Part shown: in pieces, positions 27,351-36,181 of the stretch
Layout of the letters: each line of letters begins with the position of its first letter
Numbering within the stretch: position 1 is the first letter of the stretch
Source of the DNA: Candidatus Denitrolinea symbiosum
GTDB lineage: Bacteria; Chloroflexota; Anaerolineae; Anaerolineales; Villigracilaceae
Direction: 5' to 3'
Assembly: GCA_017312345.1 (NCBI GenBank)
Contig: BLAA01000004.1
Span: 300,952-364,951, forward strand
DNA length: 64,000 nt
Program-made: the position numbers and the translations under genes
The notes under the pieces: model-generated
Database searches by the model: none
Seen by the model: only the letters and a program-made list of their open reading frames with translations
Told to the model about the DNA's origin: nothing

Positions 27351-27796
27351 TCTTCGAACCAGCCAAACCGGAAGACCGCCAGGGCATCCTGGCGGTCACC
27401 GCGAAGATAGACGTTTTCACGGACGAGGAAAAAGATACCGTCCGCGAGCTGTGGGATGACGGCGGCTACGATTTCCTCGTCGCGCGCCGCGACGGACGGG
27501 TGGTCGGGTTTACCTGCTACGGCGAGCGCGCCCTCACCGAGGGGACGTACGACCTGTTTTGGATCGCCGTGGACCCGTCCGCGCGGAGGCTGGGGACAGG
27601 GAAAAGCCTGATGCGCGCGACCGAGGCCGAGGTCCAGAAAAGAGGCGGACGGATTCTGATCGCGGAGACCTCGGGCATGGAGTCGTACGCGTCCACGCGC
27701 GCGTTCTACGAATCGGTCGGGTATCAAAAAGAAGCGGTCATCCGCGACTTCTACAAGCCGGGCGACGATCTGGCGATCTACACGTTACACTTTTAA
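27347..27796 (+). CDS. GNAT-family N-acetyltransferase
   Basis: GNAT acetyltransferase of about 149 residues using acetyl-CoA. The acetyl-CoA loop is in VDPSARRLGTGKSLM, preceded by the strand FWIAV and followed by GGRILIAETSGMESYASTRAFYESVGYQKEAVIRDFY in pieces typical of motifs A and B. The start ATG overlaps the stop of the ATP-grasp gene (ATGA), so translation is coupled; a TTG at 27341 is an alternative. The acceptor may be a product or substrate of the ATP-grasp enzyme (inference). Confidence 0.9.
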   Translation: MIFEPAKPEDRQGILAVTAKIDVFTDEEKDTVRELWDDGGYDFLVARRDGRVVGFTCYGERALTEGTYDLFWIAVDPSARRLGTGKSLMRATEAEVQKRGGRILIAETSGMESYASTRAFYESVGYQKEAVIRDFYKPGDDLAIYTLHF

Positions 27797-27845
27797 GTTT
27801 ATTTCCCCAACTACCAGCCCCAGCCGTAGCGGATTGCCAGCCGCC

Positions 27846-29012
27846 TTATTTGTTTGTTCCTTTGTGAATCATTCCCCTCCCATACTTTTCCTGCAACGCG
27901 TCCACGGCCTCCTGCAATTTGCGGGACTTCTCCGTGTTCAAATCCCACAGCCCAAGTTGGCGGACGGGTTCTCCCAGTCCCGTAACTCCGACCCCGATCA
28001 GGCGCACGGCCTCGTCCGATTTGCGGACGGTCTTCAGCAGCGCCAGCGCGGCCTGCGCGATTTCATCTTCCATGTCCGTCGGGCGGTTGATGGTCGTTTG
28101 GCGCGTCAGGGTCGTGAAGTCGGGCCAGCGCAGTTTAAGTTTGATCGTCCTGCCCGCGAGGTTCTCGCTCCTCAATTGCCGCGCCACCTCGGCGGATTGC
28201 TCCCGCAGGGTCGCCTCCAATGTTTTGTCGTCGCGGACGTCGCGCGCGAAGGTCGTCTCCTGGCTGATGGATTTGGTCTCGGATTCCGTGACGACGGGAC
28301 GCTCGTCCTCGCCGCGCGCGTGACGGGCGAGGTCGCGTCCGGGCTCGCCGAAGCGCCGCGCCAGTTCGGACGGGGGCCAGCGCGCGATGTCGCCGATGGT
28401 GTGGATGCCGAGTTCCGCCAGACGCGCGGCGGTCTTCGGGCCCACGCCCCACAGCATGTCCGCAGGCAGGGGCGCGAGGAACGCGGCCTCCTCGCCCGCG
28501 GGGACGACGGTCAGCGCGCAGGGCGGCGCGTTTCCCTTCGCGGCTTTCTTCCCGACCTCGGTGGCGATCTTCGCCACGAGTTTGTTGGACGCGATCCCGA
28601 TCGAGCAGGGCAGTCCCAGGTCGTCGCGGATGCGCGCTTGAAGTTCACGCGCGACGCGTTCGACGGGGCCGCGCAGGTCGGCGAGGTCGAGGAAGGCCTC
28701 GTCAATGGAGATCTGCTCCACGAGGGGAGTCAGGTCCCGCAATTTCGCCATCACATTTTTGGAGACTTCGCTGTAGGCGCGGTGACGTCCCGGGATGACG
28801 ATCAGGCCGGGACAGATCCGCAGCGCGCGCGACATCGGCATGGCGCTGCGCACGCCGAACATCCGCGCCGCGTAGGAGCAGGAGGCGACGACGCCGCGCT
28901 CGTCGGGACGTCCGCCCACCGCGAACGGCTTGCCGCGCAGGGACGGATCGCGCGTCTCTTCGACGGCGCAGAAGAAGGCGTCCAGGTCGAGGTGCAGGAT
29001 GACGCGTGGCAT
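27846..29012 (-). CDS. dinB: DNA polymerase IV
   Basis: Y-family translesion DNA polymerase IV, 388 residues. The palm metal motif DLDAFF is at residues 9-14, the second catalytic motif is SIDEAFLDL near residue 103, and the fingers segment GVRSAMPMSRA follows the YAARMFGV block. The little-finger domain and a C-terminal GLGEPVRQLGLWD-type end close the protein. I start at the ATG at 29012, where family similarity begins; the longer frame to 29123 is not supported. A TATAAT box ends 6 bases before this ATG, suggesting a leaderless message. A beta-clamp peptide (QLGLWD) is visible at the C-terminus. Confidence 0.96.
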   Translation of the reverse strand: MPRVILHLDLDAFFCAVEETRDPSLRGKPFAVGGRPDERGVVASCSYAARMFGVRSAMPMSRALRICPGLIVIPGRHRAYSEVSKNVMAKLRDLTPLVEQISIDEAFLDLADLRGPVERVARELQARIRDDLGLPCSIGIASNKLVAKIATEVGKKAAKGNAPPCALTVVPAGEEAAFLAPLPADMLWGVGPKTAARLAELGIHTIGDIARWPPSELARRFGEPGRDLARHARGEDERPVVTESETKSISQETTFARDVRDDKTLEATLREQSAEVARQLRSENLAGRTIKLKLRWPDFTTLTRQTTINRPTDMEDEIAQAALALLKTVRKSDEAVRLIGVGVTGLGEPVRQLGLWDLNTEKSRKLQEAVDALQEKYGRGMIHKGTNK

Positions 29013-29018
29013 GAGACG

Positions 29019-29024
29019 ATTATA
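29019..29024 (-). promoter_or_regulatory. -10 box directly before dinB (leaderless start)
   Basis: TATAAT on the minus strand, ending 6 bases before the dinB ATG, the same spacing as at ruvB. No ribosome binding site and no clear -35 element. Confidence 0.55.
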
Positions 29025-29077
29025 GTACGCTTGCAGGGTCGCTTTCGCGCCGCGGCAAATTTGGCAACTTCGGAATA

Positions 29078-29106
29078 TTGAACTATCTCTGGAGTAAGGA
29101 TATACT
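29078..29106 (+). promoter_or_regulatory. Promoter of the NBR1-domain gene, TTGAAC-17-TATACT
   Basis: TTGAAC at 29078-29083, a 17-base spacer, TATACT at 29101-29106, giving a leader of about 65 bases before the ATG at 29181, which also has a strong AAAGGAGG. Confidence 0.85.
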
Positions 29107-29180
29107 AGAAAAGTCTGGAACATATTGCTCTTGTCCTTCGTTTGAGACCAGGAAGCATCGAACTGTTAAAGGAGGATGCG

Positions 29181-31676
29181 ATGAGAACCCGATCTATCAT
29201 TATTTCAGCGGCTGTGCTGACCGCCCTGCTGTTTTCCTTCCTGCCGATGGCGGGAACGGGACCGCAGACGGCCGCCGCCGCGACCGTCTGCGACGCCGCG
29301 CAGTTCATCGCCGACGTGACCGTCCCCGACGGCTCGATCATGGCGCCGGGAACCGCATTTAAAAAGACCTGGCGGCTGAAGAACGTCGGGACCTGCACGT
29401 GGAGCAAGGATTACAGCCTTGTGTACGCGAGCGGCGAGAAGTTTTCCGGTCCCACCTCGGCTCTTTTGGGCGTCTCGGTGGCCCCCGGCCAGACGGTGGA
29501 CATCTCCGTTGATCTGACCTCCCCGTCCAGCGCTGGAAAATTCCGAAGCAACTGGCAGCTGGCAAACGCCTCGGGCAAGACCTTTGGTATCGGTTACAAC
29601 GCTAAAGGCGTGTTCTGGGTGGAGGTCGTCGTCTCGGGCGGCGGCAGCGCCGGCGTGGTCTACAACTTCGCGGACAAAGCCTGCGACGCGGCCTGGTCGA
29701 GCGGCGCGGGGACTCTCCCCTGTCCCGGAACGGACGGCGACGCGAAGGGCTTTGTGCTGAAACAGGCCAATCCCAAACTGGAGAACGGCGTGGCAGACGC
29801 CAACCTCGGCCTCCTCGTCTCGCCGCAGGCCGTCAACAACGGCTACATACAGGCGGTGTATCCCGCCTTCCGCGTCCAAAGCGGCGACCGCTTCCAGGCC
29901 ATCGTCAGCTGCGAACACAACGCTACATCCTGCTACGTCGCTTACCGCCTCGATTATCAGATCGGCTCGGGCGCAGTGCAGACCTTCTGGACGTTCCGCG
30001 AACGATACGAGGGACAGTTCTACCGCGCCAACCTCGACCTGAGCCGGCTGGCCGGCCAGGACGTGAAGTTCATCCTCTACCTCAGCGCCTACGGCTCCCC
30101 GACCGGCGACCGCGCCTTGTGGGGCAACCCCGTCATCTATCGTTCGGGCGGCGGGAACGTTACGCCCGTCCCGACCACGCCCGGCCCCATTTCGGGCTGC
30201 GACAAGGCGCAGTTCATCGCCGACGTGACCGTGCCGGACAAATCGGTCTTCGCGCCCGGCGCGGCCTTCAAGAAAACGTGGCGATTAAAGAACATCGGTA
30301 CTTGCACGTGGACGACCGGCTACTCCCTCGTCTTTTCCAGCGGCGAGAAGATGGGCGGCCCCTCCTCGGCGGCTTTCCCCACCAACGTCGCTCCCGGCCA
30401 GACCGTGGACCTCTCCGTCAACCTGACGGCCCCTGCCGCCAGCGGGACCTTCCGCGGCAACTGGATGTTGAAGAACGCCAGCGACCAGTTGTTCGGCATC
30501 GGCGCGAAGGCCAGCAACCCCTTCTGGGTGGAGATCGTCGTCACTGGCGGGCCGACCGTCACGCCCGGCCCCACCGTCACGCCCGGCGGACCGACCGTCA
30601 CGCCCTCATCCGACACGGCCTATGACTTTGCGGCGCACGCCTGCGAAGCGAAGTGGGTGAGCGGCGCGGGCGTCCTGCCTTGCCCCGGCGCTGACGGCGA
30701 CGCGAAGGGCTTCGTGTTGAAACTGACCAATCCGCAACTCGAAACCGGCGCCGCCGATCCCCGTCCCGGCCTGCTGACCAACCCGCAGAACACCACCAAC
30801 GGTTACATCCAGGGCATCTTCCCCGCTTTCCGCGTGCAGAAAGGCGACCGTTTCCAGAGCATCGTCAACTGCCAGTACGGAGCCGCCTCCTGCTATGTGA
30901 TTTTCCGCCTCGACTACCAGATCGGCGCCAACCCGCCCAAGACCTTCTGGACCTTCGGCGAAAAATATGACGGGCAGTACTACCAGGCCAACCTCGACTT
31001 AAGTTCCCTCGCCGGGCAGGACGTCCAGTTCATCCTGACCGTGATGGCGGGGACCTACGCCGCTGGCGACCGCGCCGTTTGGGTCGCGCCGCGCATCCAG
31101 CGCGTCGGCGCCTCCGAGAGCGTCTCTTCGGCGACGACGGCCGCCGCGACCGCGACCCCGTCCGCGCCGACGACCGCCCCGACGACCGCCGCGCCCGCGA
31201 CCCCGTCCGCGACGGATACCACAGGCTGGACCGTCTTCCAAAACCAGAAATACGGCTTCACGTTCAAGTATCCGCCCGGCTCCACCGTCGCTTTGCAGGA
31301 GGACGACGACGCCCGCATAGACCTGCCCTTTGCGCAGGGGACGCTCCTTACGTCCAAGTACATTGACATTAAAGTTGTCGAAGGCGCCAACCCGTGTAAA
31401 AACAGCGTCGCGGGAAGCCCGCCCGCCTCTTCGGGCGACGCGGCGTTCAACGGCATTACCTTCCTGAAAGAGACCGGCAGCGAACCGGCCGCCGGGAACG
31501 TGTTCGATTGGGAAGTCTATTCCGCCGCCCGTCCGACCAACGCCTGCGTCAGTATCGGCTTTGTCCTGCGCTCTTCCAGCCCGGGCGCTTACTCCACGCC
31601 GCCGCCCGCCTTTGACCGCGCCGCGGAGTCCGCCGTCTTTGCGGTCATCATGTCCACTTTCGCGTGGATACCGTAG
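29181..31676 (+). CDS. Secreted protein with two NBR1-type Ig-like domains
   Basis: An 831-residue exported protein. After a signal peptide (about residues 1-35), the core is a tandem duplication: an NBR1-type Ig-like domain (CDAAQFIADVTVPDGS, FKKTWRLKNVGTCTW) plus a beta-rich module of about 160 residues, then the same pair again from about residue 335 (CDKAQFIADVTVPDKS). Thr/Pro-rich linkers (PTVTPGPTVTPGG; TTAPTTAAPATPS) separate the second pair and a C-terminal PsbP-like segment (YGFTFKYPPG). The start at 29181 has AAAGGAGG at ideal spacing. Probably cell-surface or envelope; ligand unknown, possibly carbohydrate or peptide. Confidence 0.88.
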   Translation: MRTRSIIISAAVLTALLFSFLPMAGTGPQTAAAATVCDAAQFIADVTVPDGSIMAPGTAFKKTWRLKNVGTCTWSKDYSLVYASGEKFSGPTSALLGVSVAPGQTVDISVDLTSPSSAGKFRSNWQLANASGKTFGIGYNAKGVFWVEVVVSGGGSAGVVYNFADKACDAAWSSGAGTLPCPGTDGDAKGFVLKQANPKLENGVADANLGLLVSPQAVNNGYIQAVYPAFRVQSGDRFQAIVSCEHNATSCYVAYRLDYQIGSGAVQTFWTFRERYEGQFYRANLDLSRLAGQDVKFILYLSAYGSPTGDRALWGNPVIYRSGGGNVTPVPTTPGPISGCDKAQFIADVTVPDKSVFAPGAAFKKTWRLKNIGTCTWTTGYSLVFSSGEKMGGPSSAAFPTNVAPGQTVDLSVNLTAPAASGTFRGNWMLKNASDQLFGIGAKASNPFWVEIVVTGGPTVTPGPTVTPGGPTVTPSSDTAYDFAAHACEAKWVSGAGVLPCPGADGDAKGFVLKLTNPQLETGAADPRPGLLTNPQNTTNGYIQGIFPAFRVQKGDRFQSIVNCQYGAASCYVIFRLDYQIGANPPKTFWTFGEKYDGQYYQANLDLSSLAGQDVQFILTVMAGTYAAGDRAVWVAPRIQRVGASESVSSATTAAATATPSAPTTAPTTAAPATPSATDTTGWTVFQNQKYGFTFKYPPGSTVALQEDDDARIDLPFAQGTLLTSKYIDIKVVEGANPCKNSVAGSPPASSGDAAFNGITFLKETGSEPAAGNVFDWEVYSAARPTNACVSIGFVLRSSSPGAYSTPPPAFDRAAESAVFAVIMSTFAWIP

Positions 31677-31707
31677 GAGACCTTCTTCCGTAGCGATTTG
31701 ATTCCGT

Positions 31708-31739
31708 AGAGACGTTGCGTTGCAACGTCTCTGCGTTTT
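31708..31739 (+). terminator. Terminator-like palindrome, agagacgttg family
   Basis: A 10-bp stem (agagacgttg / caacgtctct) with a 5-base loop, then gcgtttt, just after the NBR1-domain gene and ending 6 bases before the response-regulator ATG. Confidence 0.7.
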
Positions 31740-31744
31740 GCGCC

Positions 31745-32464
31745 ATGCCGAAAGACGACCGCCCCCTCATCCTCCTCGCCGACGACGACCCGTCCATCGC
31801 GGACACGCTCGCGCCCTTCCTTGAGCGCGCGGGATTCCACGTCCTCACCGTCTCCGACGGGGCGGCCGCGCTCGACAAGATCCGTTCGCGCCGTCCCGCG
31901 CTGGTGATCCTCGACGTGTTGATGCCGCGCATGGACGGGCGCGAAGCCCTGCGCCGCATCCGCCGCGAGAATCTCTGGCTGCCCGCCATCCTGTTGACGC
32001 AGGTCGGCGAATCGTCCGAGCGGGCTCTCGCGCTCGAAGAGGGCGCGGACGACTACCTGAACAAGCCGTTCGATCCCCACGAACTGCTGGCGCGCATCCG
32101 CGCCGTGCTGCGGCGCGCCCGCCCCGGCGAACGTTCCCTCTCAGCCTCGTGGACTCTCTCTGCCCTCGATCTCGTCCTCGACCGAAAAGCGCGCCGCGCC
32201 TCGCTCAAAGGCGATCCCCTCGACCTGACGCCCAAGGCCTTTGCCGTCCTCGAATATCTGATGACTCATCCCGACGAATGCGTCTCGCGTGAACGTTTGC
32301 TGGAAGCCGTCTGGGGCTGGGAATATCCCGCCGGGACGCGTACCGTGGACACGCGTATGGCCGAACTCCGCCGCGCTCTCGACGACGACCCCGAGTCCCC
32401 GCGCTACATCGAAACCGTCCCCGCGGAGGGATACCGCTTCGCCGCCCCGGTGAAGGGGGAGTAG
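31745..32464 (+). CDS. Response regulator, OmpR/PhoB family
   Basis: Two-component response regulator of 239 residues. The receiver domain (about 6-120) has the acidic pocket DDD (13-15), the phospho-acceptor Asp57 in VILDVLMPRMDG, and the lysine in LNKPFDPHEL. A winged-helix OmpR/PhoB DNA-binding domain fills the C-terminus (LTPKAFAVLEYLMTHP, RTVDTRMAELRRALDDD). The start ATG at 31745 is chosen at the conserved beginning. It lies 9 bases before the histidine kinase gene, its evident partner. No ribosome binding site is obvious because a hairpin immediately precedes it. Confidence 0.96.
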   Translation: MPKDDRPLILLADDDPSIADTLAPFLERAGFHVLTVSDGAAALDKIRSRRPALVILDVLMPRMDGREALRRIRRENLWLPAILLTQVGESSERALALEEGADDYLNKPFDPHELLARIRAVLRRARPGERSLSASWTLSALDLVLDRKARRASLKGDPLDLTPKAFAVLEYLMTHPDECVSRERLLEAVWGWEYPAGTRTVDTRMAELRRALDDDPESPRYIETVPAEGYRFAAPVKGE

Positions 32465-32473
32465 CGTCTCCGC

Positions 32474-33445
32474 ATGGACCCGCGCTCGACGCTCCGCGAT
32501 CTTTTGATTAAGGCGATCAACTCGCGCGTCACGCGTTTCGTCATCTCCGTCCTGCCGCTGGCGGCCGGGCTGCTGGCGACGATCTACGTGCAGAATTTCC
32601 TCGACCCGGTCCCCATCCTCGCCTTCCGCGTGGACATTGGGATCGCCGCGCTGCTCTTCGGCTCCTTCCTGACGCTGCTGCTCGGCGCGTACTTCTTCGG
32701 CGACGAATCGCGCGGCTGGTTCGCGCGCGGCGAGATGGACGACGTCCGCCGCGAGATGGAGGAGAACCGGCGGCAGTTCATCCGCCGACTCGACCACGAG
32801 ATCAAGAATCCGCTCACGGGACTCCAGGCCGCGCTCGTCAACATGTCGGAGGCCTCCGCCGACGCGGACCGCCGCCGCGCGGGGGAGAACGCCCGTCACG
32901 CGCTGGAGCGTCTCAAACGCCTGCTCGCCGACTTGCGGAAACTGGCCGAATTGGAAAACCGCCCGATCGAGCGCCTGCCGGTGGACGTCCCCGCCCTGCT
33001 CGAAGATGTGACCGAGGCCGTTCGCTCCCTGCCCGCCGCGCAAGACCGCAAGATCAACCTGCTGATCGCGCGCGTCCCCTGGCCCTTTCCGCCGGTGACG
33101 GGCGACCGCGACCTGCTCAGCCTCGTCTTCTACAACCTGCTCGAAAACGCGCTCAAGTTCACCGCCTGTGGCGACTCGGTGGAAGCCCGTACGCTCGAAG
33201 ACGGGAGAGCCATCGTGGTGGAAGTGGCCGACAGCGGCGCGGGGATCGCGCCCGCCGAACTGCCGAAGATCTTCGACGAACTCTACCGGGGCGTGAACGC
33301 GCGCGGGACGGAGGGTTCGGGCCTCGGCCTCGCGTTGACGCGCCGCATCGTCATCCTGCACGGGGGCAGTCTGGAAGTCCGCTCGCGGCAGGACGATCCG
33401 CGCGGCACGGTATTCACAGTGCGATTGCCGGCCGCGAGAAAATAG
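32474..33445 (+). CDS. Sensor histidine kinase
   Basis: Membrane histidine kinase of 323 residues, partner of the response regulator 9 bases upstream. Two membrane helices (about 21-40 and 55-75) with almost no extracytoplasmic loop lead to a dimerisation domain with His108 in RLDHEIKNPLTG, then the ATP-binding domain with N box (NLLENALKF), G1 box (DSGAGI) and G2 box (GSGLGLALTRRI). The lack of a large sensor domain suggests it detects a membrane state or signals through a partner protein. Nothing shows the signal directly. Confidence 0.95.
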   Translation: MDPRSTLRDLLIKAINSRVTRFVISVLPLAAGLLATIYVQNFLDPVPILAFRVDIGIAALLFGSFLTLLLGAYFFGDESRGWFARGEMDDVRREMEENRRQFIRRLDHEIKNPLTGLQAALVNMSEASADADRRRAGENARHALERLKRLLADLRKLAELENRPIERLPVDVPALLEDVTEAVRSLPAAQDRKINLLIARVPWPFPPVTGDRDLLSLVFYNLLENALKFTACGDSVEARTLEDGRAIVVEVADSGAGIAPAELPKIFDELYRGVNARGTEGSGLGLALTRRIVILHGGSLEVRSRQDDPRGTVFTVRLPAARK

Positions 33446-33455
33446 CGGCTTTTCC

Positions 33456-33510
33456 TGTTACAGAACTGTGACATGCCTGCCACAATCCTGTAACAAGCGG
33501 GGAGTATAAA
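33456..33510 (+). promoter_or_regulatory. Promoter and operator-like repeats of the ECF sigma gene
   Basis: TGTTACAG (33456-33463) and CTGTGACA (33466-33473) form an imperfect palindrome, and CTGTAACA (33488-33495) is an exact inverse of the first half. A TATAAA box at 33505-33510 ends 6 bases before the sigma factor ATG. These look like operator half-sites for a regulator; which one is unknown. Confidence 0.6.
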
Positions 33511-33516
33511 TAAGGC

Positions 33517-34146
33517 ATGGAACGATTCACGCTTGCCCAGCCCGACGAATCCGACCTCATTGCTCGCGCCCAGCGCGGCGACCTGGAGGCCTTCAACGAC
33601 CTCGTCCTGCTTCACCAGGACGCGCTCTTCAACATCGCCCTGCGCACCCTCAACGACGAAGACCGCGCCGCCGACGCAGTGCAGGAGGCGCTCATCTCCG
33701 CCTTTCGCAGCCTGCGCTCCTTTCACGGCGGATCGCTCCGCGCCTGGCTGGCGCGCGCTGTCGTCAACAAATGCTACGACGACTACCGCCGCGTGACGCG
33801 CCATCCCAGCCTCCCGCTCATGCCCGTCGTGGACGGCGAGGAGATGGAGAACTGGGACTGGCTGCGCGATCCCAGCCCCTCGCTCGAAGACCGCTTCGAC
33901 AATACCGAACTCGGCGGCATCCTCCAGGCCTGCATGACCTCCCTGCCGTTCCAGGCCCGCGCCGTGCTTGCGCTCGTGGACGTGGACGGCCTCTCCTACG
34001 AAGAAGCCGCCGCCGCGCTCCGCGTCCCTATTGGCACCGTCAAAAGCCGGCTCGCCCGCGCCCGCGCCGCCATGCGCCTGTCCCTGCAAAACTACGCCCA
34101 CGTCCTGCCTTCCGCGTATCAATCCTTTCAACCCGCATTGGCGTAG
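33517..34146 (+). CDS. ECF-type RNA polymerase sigma factor
   Basis: Extracytoplasmic-function sigma factor of 209 residues. Region 2 (about 12-85) has DLIARAQRGDLEAFNDLV and the -10-recognition helix ending in DDYRR; region 4 (about 140-195) has the helix-turn-helix LSYEEAAAALRVPIGTVKSRLARAR split over its two helices. No anti-sigma gene with a zinc-binding motif follows; instead the next gene encodes a lipoprotein that could sense the envelope. A -10 box 6 bases upstream suggests a leaderless transcript, and inverted repeats lie just before it. Confidence 0.94.
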   Translation: MERFTLAQPDESDLIARAQRGDLEAFNDLVLLHQDALFNIALRTLNDEDRAADAVQEALISAFRSLRSFHGGSLRAWLARAVVNKCYDDYRRVTRHPSLPLMPVVDGEEMENWDWLRDPSPSLEDRFDNTELGGILQACMTSLPFQARAVLALVDVDGLSYEEAAAALRVPIGTVKSRLARARAAMRLSLQNYAHVLPSAYQSFQPALA

Positions 34147-34188
34147 AGCGGGATGACATTCCGCATCACGCTTCAAGGAGGTAACGTC

Positions 34189-36066
34189 GTGCGCCGCGCC
34201 GTTTTCCCATTTCTCATCCTGACTCTCATCCTGACCGCCTGCGGGACCTTCGAAGTTTCCCTCACGAACAGCGACCAGCTGGCCTCGACTCCCGCCTCCG
34301 ACTCCGCCGACGCGGGGCGCGCCCCCCTCAGCATGGACTCCGCTTCGGCCGAGATCCGCCAGCGCCTGATCGAAAGCCCCATGAACTGGCGGACGATCTT
34401 CATGGACGCCCGGGTCGTCTCGGCGGGCGAACCGGACCGGCGCGTGCAAGCCTGGGTGGACCAACCCGCGCTGTCGGCGCGCGTCCTCGGCGGCGCGGCG
34501 GATGGCAGCGCCGAATCCCTCCGCGCGGTGGACGGCGCGAGTCAACTCGACTTGAACATCCTCACCGGCGAATCGTCCATGACGCCTTTCTCCGGCGGGG
34601 AAGCCGCGCCTCCCTTCACGCCCCAGCCGCCCGCCCTGGACGACAACGTGATCGAGCCGCACCCCCTGTCTTCCGTCCTCGGTTCGCCGCTGGACGTGTT
34701 GATCTTCCCCTCGGCGATCGCGCAGAACGAAGGGGCGTTCAAACCCGTCGGCATGGAAGTGGCGGCCTATCGCCTCGCGCTCATCGTCGAGTGGACTTAC
34801 AGCCAGAACCAGCTTCCCTCCTACCGCGCCTGGGTGGACGTTTCGACCGGCGTATTTTTGCGCTTCCAGCAGTTCGACAAGGGCGGCGGGACGGACATAC
34901 TAAGCGAGACGACGGTCTCCCGCGTGGACTACGACCTGCCCTTCCCGGCCGCTTTTTTCAGCCCGATCGTCAGCGCCATGCCGGATTTCTCCGAGGACCC
35001 GCTCGCGCTGGCCGTCTCCTCGGTCACGCCAGCCGCGCCCGCCGAGACGGATCCCCTCGGGTGGATCTACTCCTTCGTCGCGGATCACAGTTACCCCGTC
35101 CGCGTGATGCGCTGGGTGAGACTCCCCGCCTCGTGCGCGGTCGGCGCGGCAGATTGTCCCCGCCCCGAGGTCGTCAAGATGCCCGTCCCGTTGACTTCCG
35201 CGCTCCAACCCGTGGTCTGGTCGCCGACGCGGAACGAGGCGGCCTGGGTCTATCCGCTCGATCCCGACCAGCGCATTTGGACGCTGCATCTCTTCGACGC
35301 GGCCGCGAAGACCTGGAAGGAACTGGCGCAGATGGATCGAAGCATGGATCCGCCGACATGGTCGCGGAGCGGAGAGTGGCTTGCGTTTCGCGCGCAGGAC
35401 GGAAAGGGCGGCACGGATGTGTATGTCGTGCGCCGCGACGGGAACGACCTGAAGCGGCTGACGGCCAGTCCCGACCTCCCTGCGGAGGGCCGGCCATACG
35501 TGATGGACGCCTGGCTGGGCGAAAACCTGGCGCTGCGTTCGGCCAACTCCGACTGGACGGGAGCGGCGTTCCTGATGCGCGTCAGCGACGGCTCCGCGGA
35601 GCCGTTCCCCGAAGCCGCGTTGACGAACGGCCCTTTCGTCGAATCGCCCGACGGCGGCCTGCTGGCCTATGTGGATTTTGAAGACAACAGCAGGAAACAA
35701 CTGGCGCGAACCGTCACCCCCGACGGGAAAACCCGGGACGACCTCGCGGCCTTTGTGAGCGGAATCGTGACGGAACTGACCTGGTCGCCCGACGGCGGGC
35801 AACTGGGCTTCGTTCACGTCACGGATGATTTTTCCAACGTCTACGTGATCAACCGCGACGGGCGCAACCTGCGCCAGGCCTTCGCGAGCAAGACCGACGC
35901 TCATTTCGTATTTTCGCCCGACGGCAAATATCTGCTCGTGCAGACCATGGACGGAACCGGCCAGCATTTGTACGCGGTCAACCTGTCCACATTGGAATCG
36001 AGGCTGGTTCAGGCGCCGGGCGTTCCGCTGGATTGGGCGTGGGCGTTTGCCTCGTGGGTGAAGTAG
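34189..36066 (+). CDS. Lipoprotein with TolB/WD40-like beta-propeller
   Basis: An exported lipoprotein of 625 residues. I start at the GTG at 34189, which has AAGGAGG seven bases ahead and begins directly with a signal peptide and lipobox (FLILTLILTAC); the ATG at 34153 lacks such a site. The first half holds an unclassified domain resembling LolA-type outer-surface lipoprotein sensors; the second half shows repeated TolB-like blades (PTWSRSGEWLAFRAQDG, LTWSPDGGQLGFVHV, FVFSPDGKYLLVQT). It follows the ECF sigma gene by about 40 bases and may be its sensory or regulatory partner, which is inference. Confidence 0.8.
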   Translation: MRRAVFPFLILTLILTACGTFEVSLTNSDQLASTPASDSADAGRAPLSMDSASAEIRQRLIESPMNWRTIFMDARVVSAGEPDRRVQAWVDQPALSARVLGGAADGSAESLRAVDGASQLDLNILTGESSMTPFSGGEAAPPFTPQPPALDDNVIEPHPLSSVLGSPLDVLIFPSAIAQNEGAFKPVGMEVAAYRLALIVEWTYSQNQLPSYRAWVDVSTGVFLRFQQFDKGGGTDILSETTVSRVDYDLPFPAAFFSPIVSAMPDFSEDPLALAVSSVTPAAPAETDPLGWIYSFVADHSYPVRVMRWVRLPASCAVGAADCPRPEVVKMPVPLTSALQPVVWSPTRNEAAWVYPLDPDQRIWTLHLFDAAAKTWKELAQMDRSMDPPTWSRSGEWLAFRAQDGKGGTDVYVVRRDGNDLKRLTASPDLPAEGRPYVMDAWLGENLALRSANSDWTGAAFLMRVSDGSAEPFPEAALTNGPFVESPDGGLLAYVDFEDNSRKQLARTVTPDGKTRDDLAAFVSGIVTELTWSPDGGQLGFVHVTDDFSNVYVINRDGRNLRQAFASKTDAHFVFSPDGKYLLVQTMDGTGQHLYAVNLSTLESRLVQAPGVPLDWAWAFASWVK

Positions 36067-36116
36067 GAGGCTTTGCCGCGTAGATGGAGTTCGCCCTAAA
36101 TGACGAAAATTTGGAA

Positions 36117-36168
36117 TCCCGAAGTTCTACTTCGGGAAAGCCGCAAGTGGAACTTGCGGAATCCCTTT
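36117..36168. terminator. Two palindromes between convergent genes
   Basis: Stem tcccgaagt / acttcggga (loop tct) followed by stem ccgcaagt / acttgcgg (loop gga) and TTTTATT. The pair lies between the convergent propeller lipoprotein and DUF2723 genes and could terminate both. The palindromes belong to a family repeated at 45700-45756. Confidence 0.7.
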
Positions 36169-36181
36169 TATTCATATCAGG

